From Apostichopus japonicus (lineage: Eukaryota; Echinodermata; Holothuroidea; Aspidochirotida; Stichopodidae), in assembly GCF_037975245.1 (NCBI RefSeq), contig NC_092572.1, positions 2,147,501-2,211,500 of the forward strand: a stretch of 64,000 nt of DNA, given 5' to 3'. The position numbers and the translations under genes are program-made. Below are positions 33,739-49,000 of the stretch, piece by piece; positions within the stretch are counted from its first letter, which is position 1, and the number at the start of each line of letters is the position of its first letter. Under the pieces are notes generated by a model. The model searched no databases. It was not told where the DNA came from and saw only the letters and a program-made list of their open reading frames with translations.

Positions 33739-34693
33739 ACTACGATCAGGGACGTCGCTAGAGGGGGGGGGGGGGTGCCACAGTCGGAATTTCCGACTGT
33801 CGCACTCTTTATTCGCACTATATTCCTGTGATTGTGAATGACCTAAAATTTACCTTTAATCAGTCATATTTCTACGTTTTCCTTGCCACTTTGCGAAATT
33901 GTATCTCGCGATCCTTATACTCCACCATACAACACTTCGTATGATTTTAAATATTCTAAACTAAATGTTTAATAGAACTAATATTCAAGGTACGCTAGCT
34001 TCAATTCGGTGTATTCATATACTAATTTTGCTATTGGGTGGGTTGACAGTGTTCCCTTGCTTCAAGTAAGTTCAAGATATATATTGTATCTCTGTTACAC
34101 AATTAAAACACGCGATGCTAATCTACGGAAGCTTAAAAGTGCAATCAACATAAGAAAAACTTTGACCCATAAGTTGACATTTTTCAGTAAATTGTTTAGA
34201 TAACAAGATAAAATTTATCAAAACTCAGAAAAAAAATGTTGGGTTGCTCAGTTCTTTTAAGTGAGCAATTGAACAAGGTTCTGCAAAATGTTTAATTGAC
34301 AATTTATCATATTTCGTCAATGGACATTTTACTGCAATATGTTTAATTGACAACTTATCATATCTCTACAATTGGACATTTTTCTGCAAAATATTCAACT
34401 GTTCACTTCATTCCATCTGAGCAAACGAAAAATTTTCTGCAAAATGTTGAATTGACAACTTATCGTTGAACAATAGCCCCGCCCCCACCCCAAACAAAAA
34501 AAGGAAATAATATTAAGCGCCCTTGGAATAAGAACTGTGATTTTTGGTTATTCATATGTCGTTGTTTTTTTTTTTTTTTTTTGGGGGGGGGGGTTGTACA
34601 AGGCAGCAGTCGGAATTTTCTGGCTTCAAACCCCATCCAGTTGGAATTTCATCCCCACAAGCAACAGGCCTTAGCTGCGTCCCTGACTACGAT
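33739..34693. mobile_element. hAT-like element, 939 bp, unit B copy
   Basis: Element 33747-34685 with the same target duplication actacgat (33739-33746 and 34686-34693) as the unit A copy, hence one ancestral insertion. It differs by longer G and T homopolymers and small indels, and keeps the about 52-bp inner tandem units. Confidence 0.85.
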
Positions 34694-35194
34694 GGTGTAT
34701 GTTGGGGGCGGGGTTGGATAGGGAGGAGGCTGGGGGTCTCAAACAAGTGATGTGCTGGGTAGACTGCATCACAACTATTATGAAAACTTGAGCATGCAAT
34801 TCAAGGAGTGGGGGTGTGGTTACCATTACGAAATAATTTCCTTGCATATGCTTAGCCTTATCCTAGTAACATTGCACTCCACATTCCTTGGCATCCAATG
34901 AGAGGTGGAGTCAAAGTATTGTGATAGTAACAACCCCCCCCCCCCCCCCCGCACACGCACACGAACACACGGTAGGTATCTGCTTGTTGTGGAACTTGCA
35001 TGGAGATGGATAAGTATGTGCTACTGCAAATCTCTTCAAACTTTCTTGCGACAGACAGTGTGCACTTCAAGGTATAGAGGAGCCGAAGTAGCTTGTCTTT
35101 TGAAGTAGCAACTGTTGGTGTGGAGTTACAGGAGATCTTTGTTGAAAACATCTATATTGACTAATCTCTGCAACCTTCTAAACATTGTCTTGAA

Positions 35195-35778
35195 GCTGCT
35201 AAACGAGGTAATAGGGTTTTGGATATGAATAAGAGGAACTTCAGTGTTTTGAAAGAAGACATACCAGCAAGCCTTTATAAGCAGTTGGTTAAGCCTCATC
35301 TGGAGTATTTCCTCCAGGCTTGGAACCCATGGTTTGCTAAGGAAAAGTAAGAACTCGAAAAGTTCCAGAGGAGGGCTACTTATTACAAGCGGTTAAAATC
35401 GTTGAATCTCACCACACTGGAGCTTAGGAGGTTACGTGGTGACTTAATTCAGGTGTTCGTGATTGGGTATGGTTTTTAAAATTTATCCTTCACTTTTTCA
35501 TGTTTGCTAATAGAAGTTGTACCAGAGGGCATTGTCTTAAACCCCAAAAGTCAGAAAGTAGGATTAACATTCAGCATAGCTTTTATTCTAATAGGGTTGC
35601 GATTAAGTGGAACGGTTTGCCTTAGAAATTTGTACTTGTAAGTAGTGTGAATGGGTTCAAGAATGCTTTGGACAAATACTTTAAACATTGTAATCAGGTC
35701 TGAATGTTTGTGTCTTCAGTTTTTTTTTCTCTCGCCTCCTGATCCTTTTTTCCTACCAAACTAAACTAAACTATGTCT
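35195..35778 (+). mobile_element. Decayed LINE 3' fragment, unit B copy
   Basis: Same fragment as at 11030-11610 with the same stop after 'AKEK' and the same (AAACT)n tail. It is dead in both copies. Confidence 0.7.
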
Positions 35779-37593
35779 GTCTTCAAGGAGCTCTTAATAT
35801 TAATACTTCCTATGGATATTTGGTATGAGGTACAATATGCAATATTTGACACATGTGACAAACACTGACAAACGAAGAATCACTGGAACCAATGGATCAG
35901 AATTTCTTTTAGGACGGAGGCACATATTGTAGTGTGGAATTTCACTGTAATTAACTGCAGTGAAATAACAGCCATCAAAAGTTAATAGAAAATTATGATG
36001 GCAAAGACCATGACCAAGCAGAAATAGCATCCATAATGTTTACTTTTTCAAATTGCAAAAGCTCAAATAAAGATAACAATGATCTTAAAATTGAGGAAAG
36101 GAGCTCCATCAATAATGTACCTAATGTGAAGAAAACACAAAATTTGTAGCGAAAAAAATCTTCAATGAAATAATTTCATTTCTATGGTATGAATGTCTGT
36201 CTTGACAAGAAAAAAGGGAAAGTGTAACATATGCAAAATGGTAAGGATTAGGTGATTAATTTGACTTGAGCTTTGACTTTATTGGATTTGAGCTATCACA
36301 AACAACAACGTGGAATTGTATCAATATGAGTCAAAGTGAATTGCCACTTGATGTATGACAATAAAGATATTTTTGGTTGGGTTTTTATTTTACATTTCGC
36401 ATGTTTGTTGATGGGTTCGTTGGATAATAGCAGACAATAAATACAGTCCCACGACAAATGACTTTACATTGCTTTTAAAAGCAACAGGTAGGGATTAACT
36501 TCAACAAGCCTATATTAAATAACACATTATAGCGGAACTTCTAACAACATGTTCTCTCTGAAAATGACGAAACGTTAAGCAGTACAAAGTGGAGAACTTC
36601 ATTGCAAAGTGGCTTAGGGACATGCACAATCAAAACAAAAACATTAAACTGCAATATGAATTCACACAGAAAACAAAATCCTTCTATTATGAGTATCGAA
36701 CACTGTACGAAATTTCAGTGCAGCTTATCATTGGCCTATAATGTTGGAAAAAACAACGATAGTCACGGTACAAATGCTTTTCGTAAACTATATTTTCACC
36801 TACGAAAATGGGGACCCTGCTCTTGCCACAAAGAAAAGAACCAATGCGTATTTGGCACTGACTCGATCTATCTGTAGCCTACAGAAACTTGATCCAGAAT
36901 TAGCAGGTGATCCTATGTATCTAGGTACACCAGATGAAATCAACAGGGGTAAACCTACTTAGTACTAAATATAGCCTACAGACCAAGACATTACCTTGGT
37001 TAACATCCTCAATTAATTTTCAACTACTCATATATATTCTGGGGCTCTGGTAAGTGGGGTTAGTATCAGTGCTGCCACTCACTAGTTGCAGAAGTCAGTA
37101 GTAAACTCATATCAGCATAGGCTTAGTATTTGTAGTTGTACTAGCACTACCCTACTTTGAAAAACTTCAGTCCTCCAAAATTCAATGAAACAACATTGTA
37201 TTCAATTGTATACAATTTTCTACATCTTGAAAGCTAACATCATAAACACAATGGTCCCGTAATTCTTCATACGCTACACAGCGGAATACTTATATTTATA
37301 ACCATAGGCTATACGCTATGGCAATGTGCATGCAGAAGCACATATGTGCTTAACTACCAATGGATACGTTGATGACGGTCACCAATAACACCCTTAAAAA
37401 TGTCACTTTAATTCGACCAAGAATGATAAAAACAACTTCGGATTTGACCCCAAGTCATTGTTTAATTTATATGATACCATCTGTCGAACGATGGAGGTAG
37501 TACTTTCTTGGAAACGTAAAATGTGCAATTCAAAATATTAAAGTTTTGTATTCACGTCTCGTTTGTATTTTTCAGCCCAAGGTAAACAAATTT
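35779..37593. other. 3' flank of gene B, no gene recognised
   Basis: Homologous to 11611-13425. It includes the counterpart (36741-36962) of the possible coding remnant at 12577. Confidence 0.5.
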
Positions 37594-37850
37594 GGCGGAG
37601 TGTATAGCCTAGTGGTTAACGCCGGCGTCTCCCAGTCATGAGATCCTCGGTTCGATTCCCCGCCGACAGCAATGTGTGTCGTCTGGCAAGGGTGTTTTTC
37701 AATAACAACTTCCTGACATGGACGTTAAATGGATGTGTGCCGAGAGATTGGCTTCGGTCAGCTTGCGAGTCTACAAGCCTCCATGGCTTCTTTCGCGAGT
37801 TCCTGCTTGCGGTAAGGTCACATATACATACATACATACATACAATTTCA
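37586..37850 (+). mobile_element. tRNA-derived SINE (family 2), only in unit B
   Basis: Element about 37594-37843. The head carries a pol III A box (TAGCCTAGTGG) and B box (GGTTCGATTCC), followed by a body of about 165 bp and a (CATA)n tail. Unit A reads 'ggtaaacaattttcagaattt' without interruption near 13416-13436, and in B 'acaaattt' and 'acaattt' flank the insert as imperfect target duplication. The 108-codon frame through it is not a gene. Confidence 0.85.
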
Positions 37851-40800
37851 GAATTTCATCCACATCGCAAGTCCGAAATTGGCGCAAAAATATATTTCAT
37901 GAATATTAAACGCCTTTCCTTTTTTTACAAGCAATTTGATTGCTGCCTTATAAATATGTATTAAGACGGATTTTCATGCACGCACCCTTTGAAAACAACA
38001 AACATGTTTTAGTTTAGCTGAGGAGTGATACTAATAAGTTGTACACAGTGGAATGTTCCATTCCTTAACTATTAGAAGTGCTGTTGATATAAGTGACAAA
38101 TATAAATAACAGTGACAAATTACACTGTCAGCTGAATTGCGGAGTGATGTTTCGTTGCCGTCAGTTGACTTGTCTATGCTATATAGTGATCCCCAAATCC
38201 ATAATGGGAATAGTTTAAAAGCGCCATTGCAATATTTAAATGCAACGGTAGCAATGTCAAAACAAACATTTTCATGACGATGCGAGTTGTTTGGGTTTAT
38301 TGAGAGTTTTCTGAACATTGCAATGTATTTAAACGATCAACAACAAACAATCATGAACCCATCTGCTCAGTCACTAGAATTCTTGAGGCTTTTGATTTAA
38401 CAATCACAAAATACTGACATGCTGCTTGCAGAACCTTCATCGAGTTTTTGGTCATGAGAACCAATTCAAAACCTAAGCAGCATTAAGTTGTATAGGTCTA
38501 GGAGAGGAGTGTGAGAGGCTTATTAGGCAAAGGTATACCTTGGCAGCAATGGCCTCGTCTAAATTATACAGAGATAAAGATTCACGGTAATATTGAAACG
38601 ATACAACAGACGTGTGGACAGCAGAATAGGTAATTATTACGTCATATATAAAAAAGTAAGCAGTGATATATACTTGCATACAACGAACCAAATAAAACTC
38701 ACAAAAGATGTAACTATACAGACAAACTATAATAAAATAAAAACGTGCAAAATGTAAACTTATTTTTTATATTCCCTATGGTCTAACCATATGACTTGAA
38801 GTAAGAGGAATGAAGTCATGCGACAGATACTGAAGCCACCCATCCATCTGTTGGCGCTTTGCTTGTACGGCAAGAAAGTAACAGTGCGTAATACAAACAC
38901 TACGTCTTTGACATAACTAACGCGGTAACGTTGACATAAATCCCTAGAAATAGTAATATCGTGTGCTGCATTTGGGTGCCGAATTCGTCACAATGTGGCA
39001 GTGGACTGCAGTTTCACAGTTCATTCTTAGGAAGCGATAGTATAAGCAATTACATAGGAAATGCAATTATTTTACTAGTGTCGTCTGCTCAGCTGTTGTA
39101 TTGTTATTCACTTGACCCCGAATATTGTAAGCTTATGCCCCTAGACCAGCTCCGGCTGTCCTTTCGAATGCGATATGACTAAAGCCTAATGGCCATAATA
39201 ACAAGGGATGGCTGTTATGTCCTGGGCTTATCACTAACAATTCAATTCTAGAAAAATATGCTTAATTTACATAGGCCTATTTACGTAGCCTTGCCCTTGG
39301 TATAAACTATGTTAGCCTAGTTATTAAACTTAAGCCTAGCATATTTCAGTCTGTTAACATATCCAGAATTGTACAAAAATCCAAATACATCTTCCATTTG
39401 CAACATTTCCCAACACTGTAACTTTGGCAAAAGGGCATAAGTAGTATAGTCCTAGCCAGTAATCTGGTTTTGAGGTAGGTTAAAGCCTTCTCAACCTAGC
39501 TAGGTATGTCCTGGACAATAAATTGAAAGTTGACTCAACTATGATGTTAAGGCCTAATGATATTCACTTACCATCGTTGGACAAAGCTTGTATGCAAAAC
39601 AACACATTCAAGCCACTACTCGTGCTAACATATCATCCATTGACGACTGTAAATAATATAGACATACATCAAACACTCTCACTTAATAAGGTGGGATCTG
39701 TTCTCCTGCTTAAACTACTACCCATTTTGCAACATCAATATTAAACAGAGAACTGCATGCTGAGACTTATATGAAAGTATTACACAACGAAGGTGTGTGC
39801 GGGAAGTTTGGAGGGGGTTGCTTTTTCACAGCATTTTTAGCATGGACAACAATAACACATCTGAGATACCGAAAGTGACACTTTACCGACAATAAAAGTT
39901 GCATAAAGCACTCCACTTGCTCGAGTCATAAAAAGAAAGTTTTCAAAGTTATTCTTAGATCAGGTGTATAGTGCTTACCACTCTGGTCGTTATAACAGGT
40001 CTCTGTTGTGAAAAGTATACCTACTATTTCGAAAACAATGGGTCAAATTTAATTTAATTTCAAAATCGAATTTACAATTTATGTATAAAGACGTACAAAT
40101 GATTTGGGTTTTCGCCCAACAACGCAGAGCGCCCTCACATTGTCAAGACTTCACTGCTTAAACACACGGCGATACACTGTGTCAGTGTTCTTCCTAGGTC
40201 AATCTCTATAGGTCTAACACACTTGACACACACTCAGTTATTCACATCACGACACGAAAGTTACATATATCACTAGGTGATGGCATCGTGCACACTTTAC
40301 ATATCTATTTAGGAAATGAAAAAGGATGATTTCTCATATTGATATTTCCTAATCGTCAAAGACGTAATAAGCAGAGTAAATAGCATTATTTTTACATTTG
40401 ATACAACTGAAAATGACTAATGATGTATAATAACTCAACATTTGATCATTTTCTATAGTCAGTAAATTTTCTGTAATCATATCAGTTTATTGATACTGAT
40501 CATACAACTTGGTAGATTAAACATGTTTACGCTAAAATAACTCTTAACCAAATTAACTAATGGCCAATTTATAACATATATTTCTATATATAAAGTGATT
40601 ATATGTTCATCAGAATGATAAAGTACTAAATAAACAAACTTAATGTACAATTTCAAGATTTCACTTAATGAATATATGCCCTCTAGGATTTGGCTCAGTC
40701 TTACAATTGATAAATGTGTTTAATCATCGACAATTCATAACCACTAACATAGAATATATTGAATAATTAATATAATGATCCTCTTTAAACTCAAATCTGT

Positions 40801-41066
40801 CATAGCTTACACTTAAAAAAGTCCTTTCCTTTGGTACAATCATTGGCAGTAAATATTGGATGCATTGGAAGATGGTACTCTATGATTTTATCTAAAGTGC
40901 TATTGCTACAAAGCTGAACGTTGCGTCTACTTCAGTTGATATAAAATTGGTGAAAGATTCAACAAACATTTGCGGATGCAAACATTTTAGTTAACATTAC
41001 TTCAGTGATACAAGAGGTTACTGCTTAACAAATGTGTCACTGTTTGACACTGGATCTAAATTGTGA
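37851..41066. other. 3' flank of gene B, no gene recognised
   Basis: Homologous to about 13427-20529 of unit A without the CR1-like LINE. The empty target of that LINE is near 38515-38530. Nothing else recognised. Confidence 0.5.
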
Positions 41067-41072
41067 TTTATT
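41067..41072 (-). promoter_or_regulatory. Candidate polyadenylation signal AATAAA of gene B
   Basis: Minus-strand AATAAA about 105 nt after the gene B stop, at the place homologous to that of gene A. Confidence 0.5.
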
Positions 41073-41174
41073 TGAGGTTTTCTCCATTTTCGTTTCACTT
41101 TGCGTTTGCCTCTTAACCCTTTCAAACAAATAGACTGTCTGTCGCTCTTTCTTATGTTGTTTCTCTTGTTAGTT

Positions 41175-41263
41175 CTATACTTGGCTTGTCGCTGTTGTAA
41201 TTTTCGTCCAATCTCCATCTTCGGATAATCGTTCGAAAGTATCACTTTCATTTTTTCGTAACA
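41175..41263 (-). CDS. Gene B last exon, C-terminal tail
   Basis: After the acceptor, the phase-1 reading contains 'FERLSEDGDWTKITTATSQ' and ends at TAG, parallel to gene A. A longer overlapping frame (41018-41293) that reads a Lys/Arg-rich peptide is not in phase with the preceding exon and is broken in A. Confidence 0.68.
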
Positions 41264-44200
41264 CTGCCAGGTAAAATACATTTTATTAAACACATTATTT
41301 CATACATGAAACTGTATTCGATCTTCCTAAAAACAATTTCGTCTTTTAAATTTTAAAACCTATTAATGTTCATATTGTTTCTTTAATACACGCACATCAA
41401 TATTCACTTTGTTTTCCAAAGATTATACAAGGATTAAAATGTTAAAGAAAGCAGGAACAGTTTACTGGTGTAGTCCACAAATGACATGGTGCATTAAAAA
41501 ACTATTTGTATTTTAATAACGGAGGATAACATGTTGATAAGATACGTTCACAAAATTTGAATTTTTCTTAAGTTGCTTCAAATGTATAAACTTGACCTTA
41601 CCTTCGAAATAACCAATATCCTGCAGTTCGTCTTCAGAAAGTCTTTCTGGAACTTTGCTGTTATGAAACCTTTTAGAAGGAAAAGTAAATAGTTTTATTC
41701 ATTTTTACAGGTCGACTTTATAACTTATGTATCGCCCATTGTACTCCATAAAAAATATGAAGTTTTCGATGACGTCATTTTTAGTTTTGATTAAGTCTTG
41801 AGGAATATGAAACAAGAATTAGTGGAGCAATCACTTTAGAAAGGTATTTGTTATATATATTTTAGCACTAAGCCAAATGACAATATTGAGGGCTTGATTC
41901 TCACATTGTTAAATTTTGTACTACACAATGTTAAACTGTTAATTTCAATAACAGCAGACAGCTGTAAAGTAATGAACACACATTCATAAGTTACATTATT
42001 GACGAGTACAACAAGAACGGGCAGCAACATATATCAATATAGTTGATTATGATTGTTTTAGAATAAACAAAATGAACACCTTCTATAAATGTATCATAGG
42101 TACTAACGCTACATAAAACTGTTGAGAAAGCGAAGTGTTCAAAAGACATGTCGAGAAAGCAGATAGGATTAAAAACTACTTACTCTATTTTTATCTTCAT
42201 CTGTTGAAAAGTTCTTATGACAGCTTTGAATTGTTCTTTTTCTGCTAACTTGACACCGTGAAAGACAAGCCGTTGGTAGATGGCTGGAAAATTGCTCAAT
42301 TGCACAATTGGGAAGTCTCCATGTATCTCCAAAGAATAAATCGTTTTCTGTTGGCATACAATAAAAATTAACAACGAATATGTTTTTGATTCGGCATTTA
42401 GTTGTTATATTTAAAAACAGTGTTTCCGACGTTTGAGTTGACTGTGATATGTTTAAAGGCACAACAATAAGAGTTTGTGAAGTTCAAATCAAATGCACAT
42501 GCAGCAGATCTGACGTGGCAGGGATACTCGGCTTGTGCTGAGTTAGAAAACTTGTACTGTGTACTTGGGGTAGTTATGATCAAAAGCTCTAATTTGATCA
42601 TCAAACCATGAATCTAACAGAAATGTGACAACCGTGTGTGCCTTTGGAGTTGACCACGTATACCTTTCAATCTGAGACGTAAAATGTTATGAAACTGCTT
42701 ATCTTTAAAACCGTAAAGCTTGTTCTTGTGAATATGACAAAGTTGCATGATGGTTAGTTACGATCGATCCTAGCAGGGCAACCAGAATCTTTCCTTGCTG
42801 AGGAGAACGTAACTAGGCTGATAAGGGCAAGTAAACGCCACGTATTACCAAAGGGAAGTGTGTTTGAGATAGATATAGAACCATTTGACTGAAGGCTTAA
42901 GCATATCGATCACACAATTTAAGAACTGGATAATTCTATTCAGTGGCGTAGGAAGGTACTTTTGTGTGGGGGGGGGCTGAAGACTGATGGCCGACCTGGG
43001 GGAGGGGTCTAAGGGGAGGGGGAGGGGGTGTCCCCCTCCCCTTTGGAATTTTTTACATTTCCAGGTGGCCTTAGATGCAATTTGGTGCTCCAAATGAGAT
43101 TTTTTTCTCATTTGGAAATAAAAAAGGGGTTTTCTGACTTGCGAAGCGGGGGGGGGGGCGGAATGATACTTCCGCCCCTCCACATTTTTCACTGGGGGGC
43201 TGCCCCCCCCCGCAACCCCCCCCCCCGGTTCCTACGCCCTTGATTCTATTCATTTAAACTTCTGATATACAAGTTGTGAATTTCACTAGTTATTATTTTT
43301 TTACTTCTCTGGTATGACTGTTTCCTTCATACTACGAAAGTAAAAACAGCTGTTTACTTTTCAAGGAAACGCAACAGTGTACTATTAACACTTTCTAATA
43401 CATAAAAGATTCCAGAAACGTCTCTTACATTCAATATTTTGACAAATTATGCACAGCTCTGCTTCAATTATAAACGAACTATCAATCCAGTTATGGCGTT
43501 TCATTTTATTTTTAAGATCCTTTTTTTGTTGTGAAGATATAACACCGTGTCACAGTGTATTATATAACTCATCTCTCATATAAAATAGTGTAGTTCACAA
43601 ATGTTTGAAATTTAAATCTGCAAAGCCAAGCGGAGTCAACAATGTAAAAAAATAAAAATAACGGAAGTTTGAATAATTCAGCGAATTTAGAAGTAGCAGC
43701 AAAATTACAAAATCTTCCGCCTACCTGTTTGGGAAATGTATGTTTAACGTACCCTTATCCTACCACGTTACAAAAATCTGGTGATAGCGTTATTTCGATG
43801 ATAATATTTTTGTTGTGAAATAACAAGATGTGTGAAATTGGTTCTCTACAAACATATCTTTTTTACCTCAAATATCTAAGAAATGACTGTAAATATACTG
43901 AAGCATTTAAAGTACTTGCAAATGAACCTTTCAGTTTTAAGAGATTAATTCTTTTTTCATTTCAGCACTCTTTCCTGTACAAGGAGGTCCGTAACTTTAA
44001 ATAGAACCATCACCTGCCCCCTCCCCGCCTTTTGCAAAATATAAAGCTTGTACGAACCAACAAAATCGATGCTTGTTTTACAAACTTTATGAATAAAGTA
44101 TTTAGTTACATCGATTCTGTAACACTCAAATAGTTGCAATGTAACAGCCTTCCTAACTTAATGGAGTTTTTGGAAATGTACCACTCAGAATAAAATATTA

Positions 44201-46010
44201 GCATTCTAGTAGTTTCATTTGTTTTAACTTGTTATATGTGGCTTCACTATCGAAAAATTACATTTATTTATAAGACGTGCGAAAAACGGAATCACATATG
44301 TTTTGAATTTTCTAAACTGATAACCACTTACAATGCACACACTCTCATATCAAAGCAACAGGTGTACATTTTAGAAAACAAAAATCATCTTATGAAGCAA
44401 TAGCCTTAATCGTATAATTCAAAAGAGTAGAATATTTATGCTTTGTTTTAAAAGCACAGAACAACAATGATTTGGGGTTTTTAAGTGATTACTTTATACT
44501 ACAATGAATCATTCAGGATTTATATCGTAAAAGTCCTTCACAATGACAATATTGCTAAAGTATAATATATAAATAGAACAATCCTTGCCTCTCTCTCTTT
44601 AAAACTCTTCAACAAGTGTATAATTGCTTCCTGGTAGTACTCATCTGTAATGTGCCTGAACAGTAGCTTCTCCATGTGTAACATATCAGCGTATTTCCTG
44701 TACTCCTCTCCATCATTTGTTCCAACTTCCAGCAAACATGCTAATAGATCAAAGTTACCAGATTTTACAAGAGTCTTCGTGGTTTGCTCCTTCTCTGTAC
44801 GGGTACTAAACCGGAACAAATGATCCTCCAGTGCTGTGTTATCTTCATTGCAGTTATTTAAGTAAATAGAGGCAAACAACCTTGCAATTAATGGAGATCT
44901 ACGAATATAATCATTACATCCATCAGTAATTATATCTTCTATATGAGTTTGCCAAGCACTCGATATATCTTCTGAATGTTTGGCATTCAAGGGTCTTTCC
45001 TCAGGGTCAAAGTCTGTGCCTTTTTCTTCCCGTTGTTTTCTTTCCAAACGAACATGTTTTTGCTTCTCTTTGTCATTCTGTTTACTTTCTTTTAGTTGCC
45101 TAAATCTTTCGAAGAACAAATTTCTGTGTGACTCAGTAAACCCGACCACGTCTACCCTTGTATAAGGTGTGTTCATAATTTTCACGTCATGGTCAAGTTT
45201 ACGGGAAGTGACCCAAATGTTCATTTTGCTATAGTCAGCAACATCACCCTCTAATACCTGCTTTATAGTCAATCTCTTTACCTTGTCATCATTTCTTGTA
45301 TGATTATGAAGCCTTGACCAATTGCTAATTCCATCTAACATCACAATGCTCTTTTTGCTTTGTAGATCTAAAATTATTCTGTCAGCTTCTGCCGCAGACA
45401 TTTCCAGTCCCAACAATTTCATGAGTTCCTCCAATATGCAAGCATCTTTCGAAACATTCTCAAGTTGAAAATAGATCAGAATATAATCTTTAAAAATGTT
45501 TCCTTCCCTCCACTTTCTTGATATGTCCCGAAATAAATATGATTTGCCAATACCAGGCTCGCCAACAAATAATACTCGGTTACCCTGCTTGCCCTTGGAT
45601 AATGCCTCAATCAGTTTATCGGCATTATTTACATGTGATTTGCCGTTGTCTGTGTACGTTATCGTGTACTGACAGTCACTACAAGAACTGCTTACTAAAG
45701 AGATATCTTTCAATTCTTCTAACAACGTCTTCGTTTTTAATTCTCCCAACAACGTTCCTATCGAAAAAGAATATCAGTAAAACGATTATTTCAAATTTCT
45801 GTATTATATATTTCTGTCAATAACTCCGTCTCAATTACACAACAATATTATTTTTCGTAGGGGCTGATTATCCTCCAAAACTTGAGATGGAAAAGGATGT
45901 CAATTAAATTCTTTAAAAGAAATTTATTCCGTTGGGCAGGTTTTTTTTTTTTCCTACAAACTCGCGAAAAGATACCAAATACAGATTCTGAAGTAGGTAT
46001 TAACGTAGTT

Positions 46011-46087
<77 letters not shown>

Positions 46088-49000
46088 TAAATTGTATATT
46101 ATTGATTGGAAACAACTTGATATTAAAACTAGTTTACTTTTACCTTTCCGTCCACCGTGACGTCGATATAGCTTGCAGCAAATAACGGCGAGGCTAAGAG
46201 TTAATATTGCTGGGATCAAGGTACACGTTAAAATTATTATCATTGAAGGCTTTGTGTTGTCTTCATTACAACTTTCTGATGAAGAAATATATAAAATATT
46301 GATTAAATACCGATTTTAGTCGATTGCATTGGACGGATCCCTTTGAATAAATGACTATACTATTGATGTAAGTTCATTCAAACATATGCTAGACTAAGTT
46401 GGCATTTCTTTTGCATAGCGTTTATACCGACAATGTAATTTTTGGCGACTGCAGTTTGTTTTTTTTGTGTCAAAAATACTTTCTAACAAATATTTTATCT
46501 CCGAAAAGGAAACAAGTTATATCTTTCTTTATCAAAGTAAGCAGTTTTATCAGAAAATCTCAATGATTTTATTTATGAAAAACCTAATGATATAAATGTT
46601 AACATTCAACAGTTCAGTTATATGCATCTTCCTAAAAGATATTGAGAACCGAAAAAACATGCGCTCATACCTGACTGTACTTTAATTGTTGTATTTCCAA
46701 TCTCCAATGTATCGTGATCATAAAGAACAGTGCAGTAAAACGTAATATATTCTGCACATGTTAATTCGAAGCGAATATCAGTGGATATATTCCAGGTATC
46801 AGTTGTATTGTTATTGATCTCTGATGATGCCGTCTGGGTGTAGGTAACGTTATCTCCTTCGACGCTCCAATACAAACTAACCATTGGACGAACCTCTTCT
46901 ATGTAACAAGTTAAAGTGTTAGGATCCGTGGATGTAATTGTTACGATACATTCATCGCAGCTACGGCAAGACTGAACGATAGGGCATGGAGGCGACGGAG
47001 TAACTTTAAGAAAACAAATACGAAACATGTATATATTGATCTTAGTTGGTTGTTAAGCTAGATTTTTTTATGAATTTTTTTTTATTAAAATAAATACCTC
47101 CAATAATCACAATGCATGCGGGGTATCACCGTGAATCCAACTTTAACGGAAGGTATTGTTAAAGGCCACTTTATGTCATCAGTCATCCCTCGCAATCTCT
47201 TAAAGTTCAGTTATAATGTGAATGGAGTTATGTAAAGACTAATTACTTCAAAATTATACAAGCACCTAAAATCTTTATTTTGAAAATAGAAAAAAAAAAG
47301 ACTTACTAATCAAACACTATATATATTTACAATGAACTTAGCAATTGTAATATATTTCCACATGTCTAACGTCAAATTGAGGATAAAAGCAATTAAGTTT
47401 ATTAATATTATGCAGACTCCAAATAACAAGTCTGTTAACATTCTCACCTGTTATTGAAACTGAAATAGACCGTCTCCATATTGCGCCATTTTCAAAAATT
47501 CCAACAAATGTATAAATGGCCTCGTGTTCCAGCTTAGCATTGATAATTTTCATGTTTCCTTCAGAGGTGATGTCATAATGGTCATCGTCATATTTCTCCC
47601 CACTTTTTACCCCCTTCTCTAATCTAAGTATAGCTTGAGTGTGTGATACTGAGCCCTTGTACCAATAGTGTCTTTGCATGTTACCGTCAATCATGCAGTA
47701 AATGGTTCCTGTATCCATTCTTTCGACGCTCTGCTTCATAGGACAATTTTGGCCAAAACCTGTAGGTAAAGTAATGTGATAATTTCAAATTGTCAATTGT
47801 GTTGTAAGAATTCTGCATATATATAGCAGCAGGAATGAAAAGACTTAACTTTCATGGACATATATAACGATCAATTAAGTATCTTCAATTTGCTGTTTGT
47901 GCAATAGAAAGCTAGAAATGTTATAGTCCGAAGACTTATGATTGTATGTGCTGCAATTCAGAATACTTCTAATTTCAAGCAGGGTAACAGTGGTATAAAG
48001 GTCATATGTCTGCTATTAGGGTTTACTTTAAATAAATATTGATATAAGATATTTTTTCATCCATTTATTTATAACTTCAGTCAAATTAACAAACTTCATA
48101 TTTTCATACCTGATGCTTCAAATAAAATATACGGCATAACACAATAACAGTTTTTCTAATACACAGCACAATTGATCGGACGAGATTAATGGAAAAGAAA
48201 ATCGCATGTCCTAAAGGCTTGTTTAAGCTGCATAACGTTAACATTACTTTTACTACGATATCGATTTTGTGTGTACTTTTTTACACTTATTATAAACTTA
48301 AATTTATAGAAGAAATCCTCTACAACAGGAATACATTTATTCAATTTACATTGAAAGATGAAATGCTTCATATATAAAATAAGAAAATTGTATGGGTGAG
48401 CTATATCGACACCGAAACCAAGTAGGATATCCTTCTTAGAGAAGAAGAATTGCTTTTTTAATAACATAGCCTCAACCCCTAAAATAAAAGTGGATGTCAC
48501 ACAACACTGCCAGAACAGATGTTCTATTCTTTCAATATGCGTATCGCAAAAGGTATAGTTTGGAGAGTCGGATTTTCCGATGATATGAAGAAGTTTATTG
48601 GTCCCAATTATTCTATGTAAAACTCTAAACTAAAAATATTGGATTTTTGATTTGGAAACTGTTGCCCAAGGTATACTGTTAAATCTATTCCAATCTTCAG
48701 TCGTCAGGTTATTGGAAACATTAGCCCATTTACGGCTAGCGGAAAGAATCTGAGCGACTTTATCTAAATATCGGGAATAAACACACTGGGAAGTAGAGTT
48801 GGAATGTAAGACCTTTTCCAGCCAAATCTCATTACAATTGGGGAAATTACAATTCTGAACATAATCTCGACGCCACTCCAAAGGAATCGCCTTAATTAAA
48901 CCAGTATAGATAGTGAAAGGAAACATTGGAAGATTAAATCTAGTTCTAAAATTGTGGAAGGTTAAGGGTCTCCCGTTGTCGCCAGAGATCTCTCACATAC

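Noticed and set aside
37638-37964. 108-codon plus-strand frame
   Set aside because: Lies within the family 2 SINE and its flank.
41018-41293. 91-codon minus-strand frame with a Lys/Arg-rich tail
   Set aside because: It overlaps the gene B last exon in another frame, does not match the phase of the preceding exon and is broken in gene A, whereas the phase-1 reading ends at the same stop in both genes.
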